A DNA stretch of 64,000 bases from CAWGJC01 sp965276665 (GTDB lineage Bacteria; Pseudomonadota; Alphaproteobacteria; Acetobacterales; Acetobacteraceae): positions 2,232,001-2,296,000 of the forward strand of contig OZ255620.1 in assembly GCA_965276665.1 (NCBI GenBank), written 5' to 3'. Below the pieces are notes generated by a model, which saw only the letters and a program-made list of their open reading frames with translations, was not told the origin of the DNA and did no database searches. This document shows, piece by piece, positions 35,005 to 42,494 of the stretch. The position numbers were made by a program, and so were the translations under genes. Position 1 is the stretch's first letter, and each line of letters opens with the position of its first letter.

Positions 35005-37245
35005 TCATTCGGCGAACGGGCTGTCCGGCGGGAATTGCGCGGCATCGATCACGAGATCATGGATGACGCCACCATAGCGGAACGCGCCATGCTTGCGCTT
35101 GAGCTCCCAGCTCACCGGACCACGACGGTCGAGGCCGATATCCAGACCCTCATGGAACCCGGAGAGCAGGCTCGGGCTGAGCTCGCCCCATTCGCCCGCC
35201 TCGCCATCCACCAGCAATCGGCCACGCCCGCGCCGCCCTCCGATCGCCTCGTACTCCAGCGTGATCTCGCCGGCGCCATCCGGCACGCCCGGGCCGCGCA
35301 ATCGGTGGAATTCGCCGAACCCGTTATAGAAGAGCTGCGCTTGCGCATCCTCCACGTACGCGACCATGCCGCCCGCGACATCCCCGATCGCGAACAGCAC
35401 GCCCGAATCGCCTTCGCGATGCCGCAAGCCCACACGCACCGTGAACGACCGATCGGCGATGAGCGGCAGCAACTGGCTGAGATGAACGGTCTGGCCACCG
35501 GGAAGGAAGCGCCGCCGCCCGCGCGCCGGCGGCCGCAGATGCGGCGGCCTTTCGTTGAACTTCTGGATCGGCGTCCGGTTGTCGAGCGGATAGACGAGAT
35601 TGCCCCAGGCGGCGGCATCGAAGGACGCCACCAGCTCGCGCAGAATCTCCGGATGTCGCGAGGCGAGATCGATTGTCTCGGCGAAATCGTCGCTGTGCCG
35701 GTGCAGGGTCCAATTGTCGAAGTCGATCGCCTGCCCCTTGATCTGCAGCGAGACCGCAAGCCATCCGTCGCGGTAATAGGCGCGGTTCGCCCAGCATTCG
35801 TAATATTGCTCGCGTCGCGCCGGCACGGCGGAGGCATCGCGCAGCACGCCGGCGAAGGTCGCCCCGTGCATCGCCTGCGCCGGCATGCCATGCGAGGTCG
35901 TGAGCGGCGCCACGCCGCAGAGATCGAGCAGGGTTGGCATCACATCCGTCACATGCGCGAAGTGCGGCCGGATCGCGCCGAGATCGGTGACGCGCTCCGG
36001 CCAGGACAGGACGAAGCTGACCCGCCTGCCGCCGCCGCCCGTATAGGTCTTGTAGGAGGGAAACGGCGTGTTCGAGACCTGCCCCCACCCCGTTGGGTAG
36101 AGCGGCGTCACCCGGTCCGTCCCCACCCATGCCGCGCGCTCCAGATTGACCTCGGCGGATAGCGGCGGCAGGCCGGCGAAGCGCCGATTGAAATTCACCG
36201 TCCCGAGCGGACCCGCCGCACTCGTCCCGCCATTGTCGGAGGTGAAGACGATGATGGTGTTGTCGAGCTCTCCGAGGTTTCGGAGATGCTCCGTCAGACG
36301 GCCAAGATTCTGGTCCACGCAATCGAGCATCGCCGCATAGGTTTCCATGTGGCGCGCGAACAGCCGGCGCCGATCCTCCGGCACGTCGTCCCATGACGGC
36401 ACCTCGGGGTCGCGGGGCGACAGCATCGCATCCTCGGGCACGATGCCAAGCGCCTTCTGGCGCGCGAAACGACGCGCCCGCAGCACGTCCCACCCCGCGT
36501 CATAGCGGCCGCGATGCTTGGCGAGATCCGCCTCCTTGGCCTGCAGCGGGCTGTGGACGGCGTTGTTGGCGATGTAGAGGAAGAAGGGCCTCGTCGCGTC
36601 ATGGTTGCGGATATCGGTGACGAAGCCGATCGCCTTCTCCATCCAGTCATCGGTGGCGTAATACCCCGCGGGATACTCGTCGATCGGGGCGAGCATGGTG
36701 TTGGTCTGGATGCGCGCCGGATAGAAGTAGCTGGTTTCGCCTTCGAGAAATCCATAGAAGCGATCGAAGCCGCGAAAGCTCGGCCAGGATGGGTTCGGCG
36801 CGGCGCCGTTCGGCGCGTTGTGCCATTTCCCCACCATCGCCGTCGCGTAACCGGCGGCACGCAGCGTCTCGGCGATGGTCGGCGCGTCGAGAGGAAGCCG
36901 GCCGGTGTAGCCCGGATAGCCGGGATCGTTGTTCGCGAGCCATCCCGCGGAGACCGCATGCGCGTTGCGTCCCGTCAGCAGCGCCGCGCGCGCCGGCGAG
37001 CAGATCGGATGGGTGGTATAATGGTTGAGACGCACGCCGCGCGCGGCCAGCGCATCGATATGCGGCGTCTCGATCTCCGACCCGTAGCACCCGATATCGG
37101 ACCAGCCGAGATCGTCCATCAGCACGATCACCACGTTCGGCGATCCGGCGCGCGCGCGCAGCGGCGCTTCCCAATGCGGTTCAGACTCCGCACGCGTGCG
37201 GCCGATCTTCCCCGGGAAGTCACGATAGGTTCCGCTGGCTGACAT
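35005..37245 (-). CDS. Type I sulfatase (arylsulfatase)
   Basis: A 746-residue sulfatase. The N-terminal metal ligands appear in VIVLMDDLGWSD (Asp44, Asp45), and the formylglycine Cys82 in ICSPARAALLTGR matches C-x-P-x-R. The second metal block is IIVFTSDNGGTSAAGP. After the catalytic domain there is an unusually long C-terminal region (from about residue 550) with LLVDGEAGEWGELSPSLLSG, suggesting an added beta-sandwich. The length is well above the 450-550 residues of most family members. No signal peptide is seen with the ATG at 37245, so a cytoplasmic location is likely. It lies upstream of the GH51 operon on the same strand, 145 bases away; a link to sulfated sugars is inference. Confidence 0.92.
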   Translation of the reverse strand: MSASGTYRDFPGKIGRTRAESEPHWEAPLRARAGSPNVVIVLMDDLGWSDIGCYGSEIETPHIDALAARGVRLNHYTTHPICSPARAALLTGRNAHAVSAGWLANNDPGYPGYTGRLPLDAPTIAETLRAAGYATAMVGKWHNAPNGAAPNPSWPSFRGFDRFYGFLEGETSYFYPARIQTNTMLAPIDEYPAGYYATDDWMEKAIGFVTDIRNHDATRPFFLYIANNAVHSPLQAKEADLAKHRGRYDAGWDVLRARRFARQKALGIVPEDAMLSPRDPEVPSWDDVPEDRRRLFARHMETYAAMLDCVDQNLGRLTEHLRNLGELDNTIIVFTSDNGGTSAAGPLGTVNFNRRFAGLPPLSAEVNLERAAWVGTDRVTPLYPTGWGQVSNTPFPSYKTYTGGGGRRVSFVLSWPERVTDLGAIRPHFAHVTDVMPTLLDLCGVAPLTTSHGMPAQAMHGATFAGVLRDASAVPARREQYYECWANRAYYRDGWLAVSLQIKGQAIDFDNWTLHRHSDDFAETIDLASRHPEILRELVASFDAAAWGNLVYPLDNRTPIQKFNERPPHLRPPARGRRRFLPGGQTVHLSQLLPLIADRSFTVRVGLRHREGDSGVLFAIGDVAGGMVAYVEDAQAQLFYNGFGEFHRLRGPGVPDGAGEITLEYEAIGGRRGRGRLLVDGEAGEWGELSPSLLSGFHEGLDIGLDRRGPVSWELKRKHGAFRYGGVIHDLVIDAAQFPPDSPFAE

Positions 37246-37430
37246 TCTCTGCCCTTCTTCCGCCACGACACCGGCAACGGCGAAATTCCGCTGGGACGAG
37301 CTTAGGAAGACGCGCCCCGGTCCGCAAACCGCGCGGCGTTGCTTCGGCCGCAGGCGATGCGGCAGGATGCCGACCAAACCGGGGGCGGCGCCGTGCCGCA
37401 CGCGCCCGGGAAGACGGGAAGGAACGCAGG

Positions 37431-38855
37431 ATGCGCAGAGCAGGCGATGCGGTGCGGAGCAAGCTGCCGGACGCGCCGGGCGGCGGTCTGCGCGGCATCG
37501 CCCCCTTCATCTTCAGCGCGCTTGGCGGATTTCTGTTCGGCTATGACAATGGCGGCATTGCCGGGTCACTGCTGTTCATCCGCCGCGGTCTCGGCCTGAC
37601 TTCGTTCACCACCGGCGTGGTGGTCAGCTCGATCATCTTCGGCGCATTCCTCGCGGCCGGCGTCGCGGGAAAGCTCACCAACGCGTATGGGCCGAGGCGG
37701 CTCTTGATGGTCGCGGGTCTCGTTCTCACGATCGGCTCGATCGGCGCGGCGCTCTCGGTCAACGCGGTGATGATGGTGCTGGCGCGCGTGGTGATCGGCA
37801 TCGGCGTCGGTACCGCCACCGTTCAGGTGCCGCTTTATCTGTCGGAGATGGCGCCGACGCGCATTCGCGGCGCGCTGACCAGCCTGTTCCAGGTGATGAT
37901 CGCGAGCGGCATCCTCGTCGCATTCCTCGTCAGCTACGCTTTCGCGGGCTCGGGGGCGTGGCGGATCATGCTGGGCCTGGCCGCCTTCCCCTCGCTCCTG
38001 CTGTTCGGCGGCATGTGGCTGCAACCGGATTCACCGCGCTGGCTTTGCCTGCGCGGCCGCGTGGAGGAGGCGCGCGCCGTGCTGTTGCAGCGCCGGCCGC
38101 CCGACGAGGTCGAGCGCGAACTCGCCGACATGAAGCGCACGGGCGGCGGCCAGGACGTGCCGTTGCTGCGCCTGCTCGACGATGCGAAAATCCGGCGGGG
38201 CCTGCTCATCGCCGTCGCGGTCATCGTGCTCAACGATCTGTCCGGGATCACCTCGGTCAACTACTACGCGCCGACGATCTTCGAGTCGGCGGGTTTCGGG
38301 GCCTCGAGCGCGATCCTCATCTCGATCGGGCTCGGGGGGTTGACGTTGATATGCACCATCATCGCCTCGCTGATCGTCGACACGGTCGGGCGGCGGCGCC
38401 TTCTGCTGGTCGGCTCGGCGATCATGGCGATCGCGATGGGGGCGCTCGCCGTGGTCTTCTTCCCGCCGGGCGGCCTGCGCGGACCGGCGGTGCTGACCGC
38501 CGTGGGATGCATCGCGGTGTTCAAGGCCGCCTACGCGCTGAGCTGGGGACCGCTCATCTGGGTGCTGCTGCCCGAGCTGCTGCCGCTCACCCTACGCGGC
38601 CGGGGGATCGGGCTGGCGACCACCGCGAACTGGATCGCGACCTATCTGATCGTCCTGCTCTTCCCGATGCTCCTGGATTTCGGCCCGGCGGCCGTGTTCC
38701 TGCTGTTCGCCGCCTGCAACCTCGTCGCGCTCGCCTTCATCTTCGCGATGCTGCGGGAGACCGCGCGGGTCTCCCTGGAGCAGCTGGAGCTCGGGCAAGC
38801 CGACCATCCAGGCGCGACGGTTTCGGCGGCCTCGCAGCTCCCGATGGGTCACTGA
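37431..38855 (+). CDS. MFS sugar porter (sugar:proton symporter)
   Basis: A 474-residue major facilitator of the sugar porter family. About 12 hydrophobic segments are visible. The diagnostic motifs are GGFLFGYDNGGIAGSLLFI in helix 1, DSPRWLCLRGR after helix 6, GRRRLLLVGS between helices 8 and 9, and LLPELLPLTLRGRG after helix 10. It probably imports a monosaccharide. The ATG at 37431 has a GGAAGGA box upstream. It is divergent from the sulfatase gene and followed by repeat copy C. Close relatives carry xylose, arabinose, galactose or myo-inositol. Confidence 0.92.
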   Translation: MRRAGDAVRSKLPDAPGGGLRGIAPFIFSALGGFLFGYDNGGIAGSLLFIRRGLGLTSFTTGVVVSSIIFGAFLAAGVAGKLTNAYGPRRLLMVAGLVLTIGSIGAALSVNAVMMVLARVVIGIGVGTATVQVPLYLSEMAPTRIRGALTSLFQVMIASGILVAFLVSYAFAGSGAWRIMLGLAAFPSLLLFGGMWLQPDSPRWLCLRGRVEEARAVLLQRRPPDEVERELADMKRTGGGQDVPLLRLLDDAKIRRGLLIAVAVIVLNDLSGITSVNYYAPTIFESAGFGASSAILISIGLGGLTLICTIIASLIVDTVGRRRLLLVGSAIMAIAMGALAVVFFPPGGLRGPAVLTAVGCIAVFKAAYALSWGPLIWVLLPELLPLTLRGRGIGLATTANWIATYLIVLLFPMLLDFGPAAVFLLFAACNLVALAFIFAMLRETARVSLEQLELGQADHPGATVSAASQLPMGH

Positions 38856-38887
38856 CGCAGGCAGGCCGCCCGCATTCGGACACGCGT

Positions 38888-39018
38888 TCAGCGTATTTTC
38901 AGTTAAATCGGCGCCGGCCCTCGCCCCCACCCGGCCCCCAACGAAAGTATACTACCGATGGGGGCCGGGTGGGGGCGAGGGCCGGCGCCGACTCCACCGA
39001 AGGTGAAAATGCCCTAGC
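38888..39018. repeat. Palindromic repeat copy C (perfect 32-bp stem)
   Basis: The best-preserved of three copies. The two arms, 38909-38940 and 38959-38990, are 32 bp and perfectly complementary, with an 18-nt loop ACGAAAGTATACTACCGA. The left flank contains GTATTTTCAGTTAAATCGG and the right flank CTCCACCGAAGGTGAAAATG. It sits between the convergent MFS and kinase genes, so a bidirectional terminator role is possible. The CTA at 39014-39016, at its right end, is the kinase stop codon on the leftward strand. No transposase is encoded nearby, so if mobile it would be a non-autonomous element. Confidence 0.9.
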
Positions 39019-40363
39019 CATCGAGGATGCGGCGGAACCGGGCTCTCTGCGCCGGCAGCGGGATCATTGCCTCGCAGAGCTCCGCCACCGTCTCCGGATC
39101 GGTGGCGCGCGCATGGGCGCGCGCGATCAGGCGCGGCGCGATCGGTCCCATCACCTCGAGCAGCGCGCGCTCCAGCCTGGCGGTGAGCGCAGTGGAATTG
39201 GCTTCGGCCGAAGCCTGCTGCTTCGCGGCCAGCGCCGCCCGCGCCGTGGCGCTCGCGGCGACGATGCCGCGCGCGTCCTGGATGAACGCCTCCCGCATGG
39301 CGGGCTCGGACAGCGTCTCGCCGAGCATCCGGCAGAGCTCGTCGATCGAGCCGGCATCGCGCAGCGCGCGCCGCAGATGGAAGCCGGCGAGCGGGCCGAT
39401 ATGCAGCGCGAGCCGACGCTCGACGGTGGCGAGCGAGGCGCTTTCGAGGCTGCCGAGCCCGGATGCCCGCTCGCCATCGCCGCGCGGCGCGTCCTGCGGC
39501 CGCACCACGACCGTCGCCTGCTCGTCCACCGCCTGTCCCGCGGCGAGCGGCACCTTGCGCAGCGCCGCCGCCATCTCCGCCGCGTCGCCGAACCGCGCCT
39601 CCGGCTGCTTGGCGAGCGCGCGATCGATGATCGCCGAGAGCTCCGCCGGAATGTCGTCGCGCAGCAGGCCGAGCGGGCGATGCGGCTCGTGGGTCAGCCG
39701 GTAGATGGTTTCCGCGTAGCTGCCGGCGGCGAACAGGCGCTCGCCGGCCAGCATCTCGTGCAGCACGCAGCCGAGCGAGAACAGGTCGCACCGCCCGTCG
39801 ACCGCGTCGCCGCGGCATTGCTCCGGCGCCATGTAGCTGGGCGTGCCGATCAGCACCGCGCTCTGCGCCGCGCCGGGCACGTTGAGCCGGGAGATGCCGA
39901 AATCGGTCACCTTGAGGGCGGCGTCCTTGGTGAGCAGGATATTCGCCGGCTTGATGTCGCGATGCACGATGCCGAAGCCGTGCGCGTAGGCGAGCGCGTC
40001 CAGCACGCCGATCCCGACCCTCAGCGCCTCGGCGGTGGTCGCCCGGTAGCCGGCGGGAAAGGCGCGTGTGAGATCCGTGCCGTCGACATATTCGAGCACC
40101 AGGAACGGGCTGCCCTCATGCGTCGCGAAATCGTAGACGCCGACGATGTTCGGATGCACGCAGCGCCCGGCCAGCTTGGCCTCGTTGCGGAAACGCGTGG
40201 TGTAGTCGGCGCCGCCGTCGCCCTCGAGCAGAGTGGTGCGGATCAGCTTGATCGCGACGGGCCGGTCGATATCGGGATCGTGCCCGCGATACACGATTCC
40301 CATCGCGCCGGCGCCGAGCACGCCCTCGATCCTGTAGCGGCCAATCGCCTGCGGCATCTGCAT
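39014..40363 (-). CDS. ppkA: T6SS-associated Ser/Thr protein kinase (PpkA-like)
   Basis: A 449-residue Hanks-type kinase. The glycine loop is GAGAMG at residues 17-22, ATP-anchoring Lys39 lies in VAIKL, the catalytic loop HRDIKPAN contains Asp136, and Asp154 lies in the DFG motif. The activation segment contains GTPSYMAPEQ. The remainder (about 285-449) is helical with no membrane segment, unlike membrane-anchored PpkA of Pseudomonas. In T6SS loci this kinase phosphorylates FHA proteins and is opposed by PppA, which is encoded at 55917-56684. It ends in the TAG supplied by repeat copy C and is the last gene of the leftward T6SS operon, nine bases after the haem-HAMP gene. Confidence 0.9.
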   Translation of the reverse strand: MQMPQAIGRYRIEGVLGAGAMGIVYRGHDPDIDRPVAIKLIRTTLLEGDGGADYTTRFRNEAKLAGRCVHPNIVGVYDFATHEGSPFLVLEYVDGTDLTRAFPAGYRATTAEALRVGIGVLDALAYAHGFGIVHRDIKPANILLTKDAALKVTDFGISRLNVPGAAQSAVLIGTPSYMAPEQCRGDAVDGRCDLFSLGCVLHEMLAGERLFAAGSYAETIYRLTHEPHRPLGLLRDDIPAELSAIIDRALAKQPEARFGDAAEMAAALRKVPLAAGQAVDEQATVVVRPQDAPRGDGERASGLGSLESASLATVERRLALHIGPLAGFHLRRALRDAGSIDELCRMLGETLSEPAMREAFIQDARGIVAASATARAALAAKQQASAEANSTALTARLERALLEVMGPIAPRLIARAHARATDPETVAELCEAMIPLPAQRARFRRILDG

Positions 40364-40372
40364 CGCCGGCGC

Positions 40373-41245
40373 TCACTGCTCCAGCAGGCCGATGGCCGCG
40401 ACCAGGCTCCGCCGCATGCGGTTGAACGCGCGCGACAGGCCGCCGATCTCGTCGCGCGCGGCCTCGTTTAGCTCCGGGAGCGCCATGTTGCCGAGGCTCA
40501 CCTCGTCCGCGAGCCGGGCGATGCGGCGCACCGGCACCAGGATGAGCCGGTGCAGCATCAGGTTGAGCAGCGCCAGCATGACGAGGAAGACGACGGTCAG
40601 CCCACCCATCACCAGCAGCAGGTCGCGGCGCGCCTGCTGGCGGGGCACATCGAGCGGCACGGAGACGATGTCGGCGCCGATGACGCTGCCGAGCTTCCAG
40701 CCGAACCCGCCGGCGCGGCCGTAGACCTCGAGCATTTGCGGCGGCGCCGCGTCCGGCGTCGAGTGGCAGGCGAGACAGCTCGCATCGCTCACGCGGATCG
40801 GCTGCGACAGCGACAGCACGCCGCCGTCCGGCGTGCTGCGCTCCGTCACCTGGGTGGCGAGCTTCGGCTGGGCGGCGAATTCCTCGATGATGCTCGCCTC
40901 CAGCGAGCTCGGCCGATCCCGCGGATTGGTCGGGTTCGGCGCCGGCTGGCGGAAGCTGTATCCGGGGAAGCCGCTCGCCATCCGGTCGAACACCTGCTGC
41001 GTCGCATAGAAGGGGATCGATTGCGGCAGGAACTGCACGCGCGAGCTGCGGGACAGCAGCGGCGAGACCTGCTCGGCGGTGTAGTGCAGCGTCGCATCGG
41101 CCTCGCCCATCATCAGCGATGCCTGCGCCAGCACGCTGCGGCGCGCGGCGGCGGCGGTCAGCCGCTGCACGAAGGCGGCGGTCAGCAGGAGGCCGACGGC
41201 AAAGGCCGCCAGCATCACGATGTTGACTTTGAGGCGGAGGCTCAT
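40373..41245 (-). CDS. Haem c-binding membrane sensor with HAMP domain (Tll0287/DUF3365-like)
   Basis: A 290-residue two-helix membrane protein. Helix 1 is at residues 6-26. The periplasmic domain runs to about 205 and contains a single haem c site, CLACH, at 157-161. Helix 2 is about 209-230 and a HAMP-type linker, VPVRRIARLADEVSLGNMAL, starts near 238. There is no kinase or methyl-accepting domain after the HAMP, so output must pass to a partner. The periplasmic part resembles the DUF3365/Tll0287-like sensor fold, known for haem-binding redox or gas sensing. It is encoded nine bases before the T6SS Ser/Thr kinase, and I infer it may feed a periplasmic signal to that kinase. Confidence 0.8.
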   Translation of the reverse strand: MSLRLKVNIVMLAAFAVGLLLTAAFVQRLTAAAARRSVLAQASLMMGEADATLHYTAEQVSPLLSRSSRVQFLPQSIPFYATQQVFDRMASGFPGYSFRQPAPNPTNPRDRPSSLEASIIEEFAAQPKLATQVTERSTPDGGVLSLSQPIRVSDASCLACHSTPDAAPPQMLEVYGRAGGFGWKLGSVIGADIVSVPLDVPRQQARRDLLLVMGGLTVVFLVMLALLNLMLHRLILVPVRRIARLADEVSLGNMALPELNEAARDEIGGLSRAFNRMRRSLVAAIGLLEQ

Positions 41246-41252
41246 CGGGGGC

Positions 41253-42494
41253 TCACCATGCATTCAGCAGTTGGATGATCTGGTTGACCGACAGCGCGCC
41301 GCTCGGCCGCTCGCCGATCGAGGCCTGGTAGGCGCGGATGGCGCTCTCGGTCCGGCCGTCCATCACCCCGTCGGCCGGTCCGGCCAGCAGCCCGCGGCGC
41401 GAGAGGGCGAGCTGGATGCGCTCGGTGCGCGCGTTCGGCCGCGCGGCCGGCGTCCGCGGCACGGTGGCCGATCTCGACAAGGCAGGGGAAGGCGGCGCTG
41501 CCGGACGGGGCCTTATCCGATGATCGGCGGCTCGCGGCGGCGGCTCGGTGGTCACGGTGGGGAGTGGCGCCGGCGGCGCGGGCGGCGGCACGGGCGGCGG
41601 GACGGGCGACCCCAGCGCGGCGAGCGCGGCATCGTCCGGCACCGGTCCGTCCGGCACCGGAGTATTCGGCAACGGCGTATTCGGGACGGACGCCGCCTGC
41701 CCGGCGGCCGAATGCTCCCGGTTGGCCTGGTCGGGGGCGGCTTGGCCGGGGGCGACCGCCGATGGGACGGGTGCCGGCGGGGCGGCTGCCGGCTCGCCGG
41801 CGGCGAGAGGCGGGAGCGACGGCGCCACATACAGGGCCAGATCCCCCGTCGTCCCGGAGGCGGCGACCGCCGCCGCGAGGCGCGGTTCCGCTTCCGCCCA
41901 GCCGGCACCGTTCCCCTCTTTGCCCGCGAGCGCCTGGCCGAGGCGGTCCGTGCCCTCGCGCGCCGCAAGCAGCGCCAGCCCCGCCCCGTGCGGCAGACCG
42001 TCCCGCAGTTTCTGCGCGACCGGGCCGCCCGCTGCGGCGCCATGCAGCGCCAGATCGGCCACCAGCGTGCCGGACGATCCGAGCGCGTTCAGCGCGGCCT
42101 GCGTCACCACCCCCTGGGTCTGCGGGTCGACCGGCTGGCGCACATCCAGGCCGGCCGGCAGCAGGAACAGGCGCCCGTCCACCGCCTGCGCCGCGCCGCA
42201 GACATAGGCCAGGGCCGGCCGGCCGGGCGAAGCGGCCACGCGATCCGCCAGATCCTCGATGGCATTGCGCAGCGTCGCGGCCGACGGGTCGATCTCCTGG
42301 TCGACCTGCAGGCCGCGGTCGCGCAGCGTGGCGGCGAGCTGCTGGGCAAGCGTCCGGCAGGCCGGCAGCGTGGCCTGGCCGGCATAGGTGCCGATCCCGA
42401 CCACCAGCGCCGTCCCCACCGGGTCGGCGCGGCCGATTCCGGGCGCGAGAAGCCATCCCGCGACCAGCGCCGAAAGCACGGAGCGACCCCGCAT
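41253..42494 (-). CDS. Caspase-like pseudoenzyme with Pro-rich linker and peptidoglycan-binding-like C-terminus
   Basis: A 413-residue exported protein (signal MRGRSVLSALVAGWLLAPGI). The first domain begins TALVVGIGTYAG, as in caspase/metacaspase-like (C14) proteins. It continues with a segment equivalent to the helix and strand before the catalytic His, RNAIEDLADRV and ALAYVCGAAQ. At 97-103, where active members have a GHG, this one has CGAAQ, and no DxC-type Cys follows at the expected place near 147. So it appears catalytically dead. A Pro-rich linker covers about 220-340, and the last 58 residues, RIQLALSRRGLLAGPADG to the end, resemble a peptidoglycan-binding helical repeat. The ATG at 42494 overlaps the tssG stop; a GTG at 42497 is an alternative. 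Seven bases separate it from the haem-HAMP gene. Confidence 0.68.
   Translation of the reverse strand: MRGRSVLSALVAGWLLAPGIGRADPVGTALVVGIGTYAGQATLPACRTLAQQLAATLRDRGLQVDQEIDPSAATLRNAIEDLADRVAASPGRPALAYVCGAAQAVDGRLFLLPAGLDVRQPVDPQTQGVVTQAALNALGSSGTLVADLALHGAAAGGPVAQKLRDGLPHGAGLALLAAREGTDRLGQALAGKEGNGAGWAEAEPRLAAAVAASGTTGDLALYVAPSLPPLAAGEPAAAPPAPVPSAVAPGQAAPDQANREHSAAGQAASVPNTPLPNTPVPDGPVPDDAALAALGSPVPPPVPPPAPPAPLPTVTTEPPPRAADHRIRPRPAAPPSPALSRSATVPRTPAARPNARTERIQLALSRRGLLAGPADGVMDGRTESAIRAYQASIGERPSGALSVNQIIQLLNAW

Noticed and set aside
38888..39018. Insertion sequence or transposon carrying a transposase
   Set aside because: The repeat has no coding room and no transposase frame lies beside any of the three copies; it is better kept as a non-coding repeat.
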